A DNA stretch of 15,643 nt, from contig NW_019091371.1 in NCBI RefSeq assembly GCF_001949145.1, positions 1,597,983 to 1,613,625 of the forward strand, read 5' to 3'. This stretch comes from Acanthaster planci (Eukaryota > Echinodermata > Asteroidea > Valvatida > Acanthasteridae). Every line of letters starts with the position of its first letter. Positions within the stretch are counted from its first letter, which is position 1. The notes under the pieces were generated by a model. That model ran no database searches, had not been told where the DNA came from, and saw only the letters and a list, made by a program, of their open reading frames with translations. Positions 1 to 8,725 of the stretch are shown here, piece by piece. Position numbers and translations under genes: made by a program.

Positions 1-26
1 TTTGTTCCTAATTTATTTACTTTTTA

Positions 27-84
27 CGGGTACCCAGCCCGGAAAAATGGAACCGGGTTTTGAAATCGACGGGCGGGTACCCGG
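27..84. repeat. GGGTACCC-centred inverted repeat
   Basis: Two copies of the 8-bp palindrome GGGTACCC (28-35 and 76-83) sit inside longer arms. CGGGTACCCAGCCCGG on the left (27-42) pairs with CGGGCGGGTACCCGG on the right (70-84), apart from one unpaired base and end mismatches. The spacer is about 27 bp and GC-poor. No coding sequence overlaps. It may be the edge of a transposon or satellite that begins before the window; the family is not recognised. Confidence 0.45.
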
Positions 85-1475
85 CACAGGCCTAAACCCT
101 TCGGTGAGCCCAGACGAGCGGCTAGCCAGGTAAACCTAGGTGATGAGTCCGTTTGGAGTGCCGTATGCCGCCAACACGTGCTGCTCAGTCTTTCTTCAGG
201 ACGGACATTTAAGGACAGACTTCAGGGACGGACATTAAGAGACTGACCGGACAGACAGACGAAGAAGTAATGGACACTGACACCTTTAATTATTGGCTTC
301 AAATAACAAGTACAAGGTTTTTAATTACTGATGTCTTTCTTATTGGCAAGAAATCGAATAAATAAAGTTCAGCACCTTTGTAGAGGGTAAGGACTGTAAA
401 GCACAGCCAGAACTCCTGGCCCTCAGTGCAACTACAAGAACTCCCAGGATTCGTCCCCATTCACTGTGGGCGCAGAGCAGCGATCCAGACACACGCCTTT
501 CCTCCACAGTGCCCCGCAATCATCTTTCTCACACTCACACAGTCCACCGACTGGGGCGCTGCGTAACAGCTACTAGCTCTGCTAACTCGCTGCAGCAATT
601 TTTAAGTGATGTTTCAAGGGGAACTCATGAGAAATTTAATTTCATTCTTTGACTTCCATATTGCGGAAAGGAATCAATCACTCTGGACCTGCAAACACAA
701 AGCTAAATCACTTTAAATGTGGTTGAAATTACCCTTTCCATTTTCCACTAAAAATTCCTGTACTTGTGACCTACATTGCTATTGGTACTGTTGTTGGGAT
801 CATTGGAGCTTCCCTTTTGTGACTGCATTGATTTAATCATAGATGTTTTCTGAGCTGTTCTGATTTTGGTACGGTATCAATTTATGAGATCAATACGATA
901 TAAAATTAATCTTTATGAGAAAATGTTGTCGTACATTTATTTGAAAATGTTATCCATTCCACAGTTTGTGGTAGCTGATAATTATTTATTGTGGTTGCTG
1001 ATAAATAATTCTCAATTACATGTATTTTATCTGATGCAGCTATCTTCCTTTTTGGACCTCCAGTAATTTGATTTCCATTTGAAATATCATCATGGTGGTT
1101 TTATAATAAACAAAGTTTGCATCAATATAACATCATTACAAAGAAGTTTAACGTACACATTCATGACTTTTATGACAGGTTTTGCATCAATTGAGTTATT
1201 AATGCTACCACAAAGGGTCAGTTAAAATGCTTAAAGTCTATTTGAGTAAAGTTGATAGGCGATAGTGCAGATCGGGTTCCATACACGGACCCAGGGCAGT
1301 GGTACCACTTACAAGATAGGAGACGTGTTTAAGCACCCATTGTGGACGAATGGCCAGTTTATACGTGATCCATGGCCATTTACAATACATTGGCACATGT
1401 TCAGTAAGCACATGTGATCCAGTCCATACTGTACATTACAAACCACGGCATGGTCGATGAATCCATTTGTATATG
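85..1475. other. non-coding DNA, no gene recognised
   Basis: No conserved protein or RNA is recognisable on either strand. At 205-265 there is a short degenerate tandem of GGACGGACATT-like units. AATAAA motifs occur at 357-362 and 361-366 after TTTAATTACTGATGT (320-334), a word that recurs near 15237. From about 440 to 600 the DNA is richer in GC than its AT-rich surroundings. The short open frames here, such as 866-1066, show no codon structure or homology that I recognise and are probably chance. Confidence 0.5.
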
Positions 1476-1477
1476 GG

Positions 1478-1606
1478 TAAAGTTACATGTACATGTACTT
1501 TGACAATGGTGAATTGGTTGTTGTACGTTGAATGGAAAATCATGCAGGAGGAAGCAGTGCTGAGCTGCACCATGGTTGTACATGTACACTGTACATGTAT
1601 ACATGT
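1478..1606. repeat. ACATGT/GTAC simple-sequence DNA
   Basis: Short runs of alternating ACATGT/GTAC occur at 1485-1498 and 1578-1606. The second, GTACATGTAC-ACT-GTACATGTAT, is close to a perfect palindrome. Similar short tracts recur through the window (for example 5923-5934 and 9593-9602), so this looks like a genome-wide compositional habit rather than a single locus. Confidence 0.6.
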
Positions 1607-1609
1607 TGC

Positions 1610-2595
1610 AGATTTATTCCATCATAAAGTCTAACAAGAGGCAAAAATAAAATTCAAAATAACCACTGTGGATAATCTTAAAGCCCACTAAAGACCAAGA
1701 GCCAGTCTGTTGTGCTGTTCGTGTGTGGCATCTGCTTGATGCGGTAGCAACAGATTTTTAATGTACATTGTGTATTTTATCAAACCTTATGTTTTTCTTT
1801 ATGTCTTTGTGAGCCGGTTCTAACTCAGAAGTGCAATTCTTGGCTGGAGCCAGAATCAGCTCTGAGAATTCTTGAGCCACCCAAGCCTAATTTGTGGTGC
1901 CATTTAGTACAGTATGAATCACTCATTCATTGTGCCTCATTTATTACAGTTTTGGGCCAGTAACAAGGCTCTCTGTTTTCAGTTCTGCTTCCTTTGGTGG
2001 GAACATGCATTAAATGTTGTACACGTATTTTTCCAGCATGTTTTCTTGTTTCATCAGTGTAATACATGAATGAGTCACATACATACATATAAATCTGCTT
2101 TTGCAAAATGACATGCTTGCATAAATGTCGAGGCCTCGCAGTTTTTCAGAACTGGTTCCACATTAAGTGTAGATTCCTTTCCACTGTAGGTCCATCTCAA
2201 CCCATAAGTTGCTGGGATCTGCAGCTTTACAGAGCCAGAATTGTTCGTTATAGGAGCACCAGCCAAAACCTAGGAATTAGTGCGACACCATACAGATCAT
2301 CTCTGCATATTTGAGCAACAGTCCTGCTTGGGAAGCATGTCATTTGATGTGATTGGTGTCTGTCATAAAGACTGGAGATCAATGATCGATGTACACAGCC
2401 GTGAAAGTATGAAAGGCCATTAGCCATTTAATGAATGAATTGATTTTCTTGCGCACAGACGCTGTGGGCTTAAAGAATCATGCACCTGCCGTCCATTGTG
2501 AATGTCATCCCGGTACCCTTACCTGCCTCAGCAAGAGTTAGGCATGCATTCTCATGATGGAGCTGCAAAAGTCAACATATTCGCCATTCCAAATC
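1610..2595. other. non-coding DNA, no gene recognised
   Basis: Overlapping short open frames exist on both strands (2075-2314), but none resembles a known family and no splice-bounded exon stands out. A small imperfect repeat of AATTCTTG(G/A) words lies around 1835-1870. Nothing further can be supported. Confidence 0.45.
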
Positions 2596-2959
2596 TTATC
2601 TTTTAAGGACTAAGGGAGTGAACCCTAGCAGCATTGTAGGAATTGCTACTGGCACCCTTAGATCAGCCACCTGCTTATCCGTGCCCATATCCAGTGTAGC
2701 AGTAGTATTTATCGCCCCCGCAGTGCTCCTCATACTGACAATTGTCTTAACTAGTCTAGTTAGATTGGATGGTGAGTAGACAGTGGGATAAACCCCAACC
2801 CTTAACTCGATGCCATGGCTCACTGGAACCAACATCAGAGCAGCTAAATATCCCGCTGTCGGTATACACCCCACCTTGTTGGCCTCCACTAACGGTGCCC
2901 ATAGTCGATACCGTCAATGGTACCTCACCAGGCATGGTCTGGCCATCCCATGGTGTCAC
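2596..2959 (-). other. stop-poor stretch, unidentified open frames
   Basis: Two overlapping minus-strand frames of 97 codons (2596-2889) and 67 codons (2756-2959) cover a GC-richer block, and the plus strand is also open for about 97 codons (2769-3062). The longer minus product contains two similar phrases, VGCIPTAGYL and VGVYPTVYSP, about 20 residues apart, and is rich in small and hydrophobic residues. I do not recognise a family. It could be a remnant of a mobile-element protein, an exon, or chance from low stop density. No start or splice context distinguishes these. Confidence 0.2.
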
Positions 2960-3323
2960 AATCTACTGTATATTAAGAGTGACTTTCACTCCAAGACATT
3001 CAGTCCTTATTTTCAATCTTTGGAAAGAAGAGAGCATGAAACGTGGAAGGGATGTGCATTGATTTACTCATAAGTTGAAGGTGTGCTAGGTTCATTACAG
3101 CTTATGACTCCTTGCAATTAATATCAAGTTATTGCCGGCAGCCACAAAGGTACTTTTCCAGAGTTTGTCACTCATAGAGTTGCTTGGCACAAAAAAAATT
3201 AGTTTTTCTCAGGTAAAACTGGTGTTCCAGAATGGATGTGGTAACAGCTTTCTTCCCCCCCCCCGGGTTGAATTGTACAGGCAATTGCAGACACACATCG
3301 AGTCATTGGACCGAGTCATAAAG

Positions 3324-3452
3324 ATGGCGCCGACTTATGGCGACATAGTCTTGCAAGCTGTATTGTTTTTATTTTGTGTATGCGTTACAGTTGGGTTGTA
3401 TGATTACAGTTGGGTTTTTAACACTCTTTCACCTGTTATCATAAGATCATAA
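3324..3452 (+). other. possible short hydrophobic open frame
   Basis: An ATG in good eukaryotic start context (AAGATGGCG) opens a 42-codon frame. The product begins MAPTYGDIV and has a hydrophobic segment at about residues 8-24 (LQAVLFLFCVCVTVGL), which could be a signal anchor or membrane helix. No homologue is recognised and there is no clear splice donor at its end. An 11-bp word, ACAGTTGGGTT, is repeated at about 3385 and 3405. It could be a first exon, part of the adjoining LINE relic, or chance. Confidence 0.15.
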
Positions 3453-3469
3453 TCCTGGATCTTAATCGT

Positions 3470-3893
3470 TCAATTTGGCAGTGGATTTTAGATTTTTTAT
3501 TACATGTAGATCACTCACAAAGAGTGAAGATTGGACAACATTTGTCCAAGTCACTTGTCCTGAACACAGGTACACCTCAGAGGTGTATTTTATCCTGTGT
3601 TGTATTCATTGTTTACCCATGACCGCACTGTACAAGCCCGTAGTACTTTTATGGTCAAATATGCGAACGATATTACTTTGAGTGGTCTTATTTTCAGGAT
3701 CAAGTCCTCTTATCATAACAAAGTTAACTGCTTAGTTCAATAGAGTTACATTAACAACCTGAAGATAAATGTAGGAAAGACTAAGAAGATAATTGTGGAC
3801 TTTAGAAAAACTCACAATGACATTCAACCTCTTAGCATTAATGGTTTGGAAGTCGAAATTGTTGATTTGTTTAAATTCATGGACCTAGTATGG
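3470..3893 (+). pseudogene. CR1/L2-type LINE reverse transcriptase fragment (dead)
   Basis: This is a decayed piece of the reverse transcriptase palm of a non-LTR retrotransposon. From 3482 the frame reads WILDFLLHV, then VKIGQHLSKSLVLNTGTPQRCILS, the usual W..dFL...VkiG..S....NtG.PQGcvLSP block with the Gly of PQG changed to Arg. After a frameshift near 3620 it reads VKYANDITLSGLI, matching the active-site box YADD with the first Asp changed to Asn. A stop follows, then LKINVGKTKKIIVDFRK and INGLEVEIVDLFKFMD, the conserved KTKEMIVDFR and VE.V..FKFLG motifs. Both ends are truncated: no endonuclease or 3' tail is attached. It is inactive because of frameshifts, stops and the active-site change. 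The CR1/L2/Rex-like assignment is from motif memory. Confidence 0.85.
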
Positions 3894-4957
3894 AAATAGC
3901 TTTTATTGAGTAAGTCATGAGTGTGTGAGTCAGCATCCTCTGTAATGTTACCAGTATATATTGATCCATACTTCGTTGAAATGAATTATGATGAAACCTT
4001 CATGACAATATTTATATTGGAAATCTAATGACTGAAGGTCAAACGAAATGAAGAATTGGGCATGCTAGTAGTCTCTCGGCGACCACAAATTGTTGAGTGG
4101 GAGAAACATTTCTGCTAACAATATTTTCTTATAATAAGAAGAATTGATCTTCCAAAGTGTCTTTTTTCATTTTGAATAAACACTTAATTTTGATTGCTTA
4201 TATTGATTGCTCATCATGAATTGCCTCAAAGACATATTGCCCTTTAGAGATTGTGAGGGCCCCTGTTAAGAAAAAACCTAAACAAAAACAAAACTTCACC
4301 TTTGGGCACTGTTTTGTAGGTATCAGGAAGCATCTTTGATTCTTGTACAAAGTTAGGTGATGAAGAGCCATGTTTATTAGCACCACCTGCTGCATTTGGG
4401 GTTAACCCTTAATACTTCTCCCACACTTCAAGACTCTCAATCGCTATACTGATGGTACAAATATTTTCTTCAAACAAAATTTCTTCAGACCAACCAATGG
4501 TACTGGTATCAGCAAAAACTGTGACATTTTCCCAATCCAATTTGCGATGTGATGACTTTGTTTGCCCCACAACTTCTACTAACATGTGGGTCTTGTCTGT
4601 CCTGAATCACTGTTGTCTGTAGTCTTGCACATTTGTTCAGCAGTGCTTATGATTTTCATTGTTTCCCCCTAGCTTTTCAGGGGAGCCAATCAACAACTTC
4701 ATTTCAGCCTTATAGTAAACTTTTTATATCAGTTCATGACATCACGATCTTGAAAGCTGAAATCTTCCATAAAAAATGTTTCAGTTTGAAGGTTATTTGT
4801 GTAGCTTTCGTTGATATCACTCAAGTGATATGAATAATGCATATCTTACCATAATTACTATAGTTTGTTGCCACCCCGGTGTAACAAAAATGTCAAAAAC
4901 CTTTCTGTGTGGTTTGTGTCGCGGATCACAGAATATGGAAGGTCTTGGAACCACTAG
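3894..4957. other. non-coding DNA, no gene recognised
   Basis: AT-rich sequence with only short open frames (for example 4198-4395 on the minus strand and 4633-4833 on the plus strand) that resemble nothing known. No inverted repeats long enough to report and no RNA-gene boxes were seen. Confidence 0.45.
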
Positions 4958-5200
4958 GCTGTGGCTTGAAATCACACATAGCGCAACTTGACTTGTACTG
5001 GCACTTGGACAAAAAGACTTGACTTGCTTGTGCTTGGACCAAATTGACTTGTGACTTGACTTGACCTGTGGTCAAATGACTTGACTTGACTTGCCCTGTG
5101 GTCAAATGACTTGTGACTGGACCAAATGACTTGTGACATGGCGTAGACTTGCAGAAATTAACTTGTGACTTGACTTGGACTTGCAAAAGTTGACATGTTG
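4958..5200. repeat. GACTTG-rich degenerate repeat, copy A
   Basis: About 240 bp of irregular (T)GACTTG / GTGACTTGACTTG units begins with the unique-looking word CTGTGGCTTGAAATCAC. Internal blocks such as GTGGTCAAATGACTTG are duplicated (about 5068 and 5099). The same start word and order of blocks recur in copy B near 6811-6948, so this is a dispersed repeat and not just a local microsatellite. The open minus frame across it (4926-5204), with repeated TTGQVKS units, is a by-product of the tandem structure. Confidence 0.8.
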
Positions 5201-5204
5201 CCAC

Positions 5205-5584
5205 CTCTGCTTATCCATCAAAAATGTACCATCCAGAGTCATGGAATATTCAAATATTTGATTGAATGGAAGGTCAAGTATTCAGACAAGCAATTTCTCA
5301 AATTGACTTAGCCCGTAGAGTGTACAGCATCTAGTAATTTATGTGTCTGTTTTTGCTAGCCAGTAAACTTAGAGAATTTGCCTGAACTGTGCAATCCTTT
5401 CTATTTTCATTCTCGGGTTAGACCCAAAAAATTAGGATTGTCACAGCTTACCTGAAGGACATTCATGCATGTATCCGCATGTTAAACGACTACATCAGGG
5501 TCAGGTCCACCCTGTGCTCTGTCATTTGGAGGTTTGCCTCCTTGTGTTTTCATACGTGACATGTGACAGCAGGGTAACAACCTT
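5205..5584. other. non-coding DNA, no gene recognised
   Basis: No feature can be supported. The stretch ends at the start of the recognisable LINE 3' fragment. It could include further 5' sequence of that LINE too decayed to read, but I could not align any reverse-transcriptase motif here. Confidence 0.4.
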
Positions 5585-6073
5585 GCTTCAAGTCACTGGT
5601 GGCATACTTGTCTTTTAAAGTGTATCTCCTGATATTTAAATGTCTTCATGACAGTGCTCCAAGTTATTTAAGTGATTTGCTTGATGTTAAGATTCCCAGT
5701 CGATTCACCCGTTCCACTTTGGACTCGTCTAGGCTTACTCTCCCAAAAACTAGGCTGTCTTCTGCTGGCAAGAGGATGTTTTCTGTGGCTGGTCCCCGTC
5801 TCTGGAACCAGCTTGAAGTTCAGCTTAGAGAGTCTAGGAATGTGGAGAGTTTTAAGACCGGCTGAAGACGTACCTTTTTAAACAAGCATTTTTAGTTTCT
5901 TAGTATTGATTTAACTATAGTACATGTACATGTAGGTTTTATTTATTTCTTATTTATTTATTCATTCATTTAGTTATGTATTTCTTTATTTATACTTGTA
6001 CTGATATACCGCGCCTGGGATCAGCTTGATGGATTAGGCGCTTTATAAATGTCAATTAATATTATTATTTATT
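5585..6073 (+). mobile_element. 3' end of a CR1-like LINE, 5'-truncated
   Basis: This is the C-terminal end of a non-LTR retrotransposon polymerase followed by its 3' UTR and tail. A GTG-led open stretch at 5599-5863 reads FKVYLLIFKCLHDSAPSYLS, then SAGKRMFSVAGPRLWNQLE and ESFKTG, the standard C-terminal motif string of CR1-like elements. A one-base shift near 5861 moves to the frame LKTYLFKQAFL, which ends at a natural stop (5901-5903). About 130 bp of AT-rich 3' UTR follows, then GCGCTTTATAAATGT (6038-6052) and a short ATT-rich tail (to about 6073), as in CR1-type 3' ends. A remnant HW at about 5593-5598 in another frame suggests the upstream LHWLP motif with a frameshift. Severe 5' truncation is the normal result of incomplete target-primed reverse transcription. 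Confidence 0.9.
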
Positions 6074-6540
6074 ACATAAACGCTTTTTACAAGTGAACAG
6101 GACTTCTGTTGCCCATATTATATCTTAGCAGACCAACTTTGTGTGTTGATGCTATAAGTATTAATGGTTTAATGTGTGAGACAGTGTTGAGTTATATTGT
6201 ACAGCACAGAATTGCTGAACCTCAGACAATGGATTCATGAGTTGAATGGTAATTTTAAAAAAATGGAATCTTACAAACTCGAAAAACATCAAGCGATAAT
6301 GGTGCCTCTATTTCCTAATATGGACTGTGTGACATTGCTCTGTTACAACACTTTTCAGAAAATATTATTTACAATGTACATGTAATGTGGTATAGATTAA
6401 ATGGTTCAATCAGTAAAATGAGATTTTTAATGATATCGGTAGGTGCAAAATTAAGAAAAGCTAAAACCTAAAAATTACCAAAGCAGCATGTGTTTCCTTT
6501 TGGTGTTAGGGTACCATTTGTCCATAAAGGCAGAGTTGTA
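6074..6540. other. non-coding DNA, no gene recognised
   Basis: AT-rich spacer with one 62-codon open frame (6197-6385) that has no recognisable family features. Nothing else is supported. Confidence 0.4.
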
Positions 6541-6948
6541 GACTAGAGTCAATTGACTTGGACTTAAATCTGGCTTGAGTTATTATTTTTGTTATTGATG
6601 ACTTGACATTTAACTATCTGGTTTTGCTTGTGACTTGACTTGGACTTACGCGTTATGACTTGTTACCAACACAAGTCAGAAAACTAGTCAGTCGAACCCA
6701 TTTAAGTTTTTAAATTAGACCCATAAACTTGTGCCTTCAGCGTAAGACTCTGTTCAGCTCGGGACTTCCACTTCAGTTTTGTTTGTCTAAGGCCATGTCT
6801 CAATCACTTGACTGTGGCTTGAAATCACGTATCGCTCGAACTGACTCGTAACTGGATAACTGGACCATATTGACTTGTGACTTGACTTGACCTATGACAA
6901 ATGGCTTCACTTGTGACTGGACCAAATGACTTGTGCCTTCAGAAATTG
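6541..6948. repeat. GACTTG-rich degenerate repeat, copy B
   Basis: This is the second copy of the repeat at 4958-5200. From 6811 it matches copy A in order: CTGTGGCTTGAAATCAC, then TTGACTTGTGACTTGACTTGACC, then GTGACTGGACCAAATGACTTGTG and a diverged CTTCAGAAATT end. An outer arm at 6541-6665 adds further GACTTGGACTT units, separated by ordinary sequence. Copy B is more diverged than copy A. It ends about 105 bp before the COQ3 exon acceptor, so it lies in the preceding intron if that gene is intact. Confidence 0.75.
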
Positions 6949-7053
6949 CTTTCGTTGTTATACATTCATTTTCGGCTAATTGAAAAATGGATGTGCTTTG
7001 TCAAACACACATGTATGCATTACACATGTTACACCCTATTGATGATTTTACAG

Positions 7054-7213
7054 CCGGCTGGATCCATCTTCTTCACAACTATCAACAAGACCTGGCTTTC
7101 CTTTGCCTTGGCAATTGTTGGTGCGGAAGATATAGCAGGGGTTGTACCATCGGGTACTCATGACTGGAATAAGTTTATTCCTCCACAAGATCTTCAAAGG
7201 TTTCTCCATGCTA
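7054..7213 (+). CDS. COQ3: COQ3 internal exon (ubiquinone O-methyltransferase)
   Basis: COQ3 (bacterial UbiG) is the S-adenosylmethionine-dependent methyltransferase that performs both O-methylations in ubiquinone synthesis; it acts at the mitochondrial inner membrane. The 53 codons read PAGSIFFTTINKTWLSFALA, then VGAEDIAGVVPSGTHDWNKF, then IPPQDLQRFLHA. PAGS corresponds to the (K)PGG(S/D) loop at the end of the methyltransferase core. TTINKT and VP.GTHDW.KFI are the family's distinctive downstream motifs. The exon is bounded by a TTTTACAG acceptor (CAG at 7051-7053) and a strong GTGAGT donor at 7214. It starts in phase 0 and ends one base into a codon. A full protein is about 300-370 residues, so this is one internal exon. 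Upstream exons encoding the SAM-binding GCGGG motif are not visible in this window and presumably lie before it. No internal damage is seen. Recognition rests on remembered motifs; confidence in the family is high. Confidence 0.93.
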
Positions 7214-7828
7214 GTGAGTAGTAACTCTCTTTGTTTCAGAATACTGTGGCTATTCAATTATATTACCACTTTTTTAGAAGCAACAGTATAAAAGAAAGAA
7301 AATTTTGATGACAGTATGTGTTGACAGTCAGAGGGGCCAGATGTTTATGGCTTTGAACTGCATAAATATAAGTAATGCCCCTTTCGGGTTTTTACATTTT
7401 TCACTTTAGTTAAGGACAATTCTGGTTAACCAGTTGGATTGAAACCATAGGCAAATTCGAGTGCAAACTATAGTTGACCATTAATAGTGTTTGAACAGTG
7501 TATGGTCAGAAAAGTCTAGTTGACTATTTGGAACCAGGCCCAGTGGTCTGGTTGTATTGCTGGTTATTGGTAGCTCTTCTTGATAAAGAAAGGAGAGAAC
7601 CAGCGGCGTGAGAAAGGTCGACTAGCGGTGACAGCAATGGACAATGTGAACGACAAATGTAAGTAGAAATGTACTGTTTTGCATCTTGTTATTAGTTTTA
7701 AATTTATGGAATTATTCCCTTCTATTCACGGGAAGCTAACATAGGCCTATCATCTGGCAAGACTGCAATCCATAGTTTTAGGGTCTATATCCCAAAGCTT
7801 CCCACTGATGTTAACATGATCATGATGT
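7214..7828 (+). other. COQ3 intron start; no confirmed gene
   Basis: Sequence following the COQ3 exon donor. The only item of note is an ATG at 7637 in fair context (CAGCAATGGAC) giving seven codons, MDNVNDK plus one base, before a good donor-like GTAAGT at 7659. Preceding sequence (7595-7636) is GC-richer than its surroundings. This could be a short first coding exon of another transcript or coincidence. No homology can be judged from seven residues. Confidence 0.3.
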
Positions 7829-7901
7829 ACCCTTAGAATTCTGGGGTTTGTTGTCTATTGCGTTCTGGGCAGTGGACAACAAACCCCAGAGTTCTAAGGG
7901 T
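7829..7901 (+). repeat. 27-bp near-perfect hairpin (foldback)
   Basis: The left arm 7829-7855 (begins ACCCTTAGAATTCTGGGG) is the reverse complement of the right arm 7875-7901 (begins GACAACAAACCCCAGAG) at 26 of 27 positions, with a 19-nt loop. Read as plus-strand RNA, the single difference is a U-G wobble, so all 27 pairs form. Weaker complementarity continues outside (ATCATGAT on the left against ATTATGAT on the right). It is compatible with a miRNA-like precursor, a tiny foldback transposon, or the core of a palindromic MITE. No terminal target duplication is obvious and no known miRNA is recognised. Confidence 0.85.
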
Positions 7902-8120
7902 AATTATTATGATTAATGTGATGACCATATAAAACTGTTATTAAATTGTGCTGATGTTCAGGCCAAACTTGGATTTGTGCTTATTTAGTTTACTCCATTC
8001 TGAGTTGACTTGCCTTTGAATGAAACCTGTTCATTAGGTACACTAATTAACTCAGTAGGGAGAATAATATATATTTGCAACATTAAGGATTGCGTTGACA
8101 GTGACCTTATAGTGAGGCTC
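7902..8120. other. non-coding DNA
   Basis: Spacer between the two foldback structures. No coding or RNA feature is recognised. The minus-strand open frame at 7985-8230 runs into the second foldback and shows no family likeness. Confidence 0.4.
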
Positions 8121-8144
8121 TGCATAATTGTTGCTTTCGGTATA

Positions 8145-8244
8145 GGGGTCCATGGTGTTTTGTAGGGCCGAGGGGGTAAATGGCACTCAAGGCAAAGACA
8201 AGGGTGCCATTTGTCCCCGAGGTCGTTCAAAACCCATGGACCCC
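8145..8244. mobile_element. palindromic foldback element (MITE-like)
   Basis: The left arm 8145-8188 (GGGGTCCATGGTGTTTTG ... AAATGGCACTC) pairs with the right arm 8202-8244 (GGGTGCCATTTG ... CAAAACCCATGGACCCC) over about 43 bp. There are a few mismatches and small indels in the middle, and a 13-nt loop. Outside the core, AATTGTTGC at 8126-8134 and GCAACAATT at 8255-8263 are also complementary, so the full foldback may extend to about 8123-8272. Such near-complete palindromes are typical of short non-autonomous DNA elements. No transposase is present. A target-site duplication could not be settled by eye. Confidence 0.75.
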
Positions 8245-8576
8245 GTCACAGTAGGCAACAATTGTTTTGTTATACCATGGTCGTAGATTACACTGGAACG
8301 GTCTTGTGTGTAATATGGGCATGTTTTATTCCAGGATAATAAAACACTTAAAAAACTTGAACAGCGAATTAGATATTAAATTATAAGGAAAATAATTTAT
8401 TGTAATGCTCTTTGTTGACCTTTGGGGGTAGAAATCTAGGATTTGTAACAAACTGGTTTACTAGAGAAAAGTGGGATTCATAAAACAGTGGGAGTTTTGT
8501 TGACTGGTGGAAAAATAGTTTCTTCTTGTCTCCTCTTCTATCTTGTCAGTGTTATGAGCATTTTATATGAACAGCA

Positions 8577-8725
8577 ATGGCGATTGCAGCAGAAACAGTG
8601 ATCGGAGCATACTCATCCTCGAGCACAGCTGGGTACACAAACAGAAGTTTTATAACCCATGGTCAGGGTGAAGAGAGTAGCACTTCCAAATGGACACAGT
8701 GCTTCATGTCTCCTACACAGTGCAC
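8577..8725 (+). pseudogene. possible decayed final COQ3 exon
   Basis: Downstream of the intact COQ3 exon, the frame at 8648-8668 reads FYNPWSG and is then stopped by TGA (8669). COQ3 proteins carry a (M/L)YNP.SG motif in their last section, followed by a T..NYA.HA motif. Shortly upstream, at about 8574, the bases read SNG in the same frame, and the codon phase 'a + gc aat ggc' would suit the previous exon. However, the spacing SNG to YNP is about 21 residues against about 10 in COQ3, the YNPWSG frame stops, and the NYA.HA motif is only faintly suggested at about 8695-8715 in shifted frames. A separate frame is open from 8577 to 8783 with repeated IGAY..S(T) phrases. This may be a broken exon, chance likeness, or an alternative coding end. 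Confidence 0.22.

Noticed and set aside
138-175. Hammerhead-ribozyme-like CTGATGAGTCCG word (here GGTGATGAGTCCG)
   Set aside because: The first core base is wrong, stem II does not close properly and no GAAA core strand follows at the needed place.
4926-5204. 92-codon minus-strand open frame with repeated TTGQVKS units
   Set aside because: It is a direct consequence of the GACTTG tandem repeat and has no start context or homology.
6901-7053. Open frame upstream of and continuous with the COQ3 exon, starting MASLVTGPND
   Set aside because: Its first part lies in the GACTTG repeat and the rest is intron-like with no COQ3 likeness; the CAG acceptor at 7051-7053 marks the exon start.
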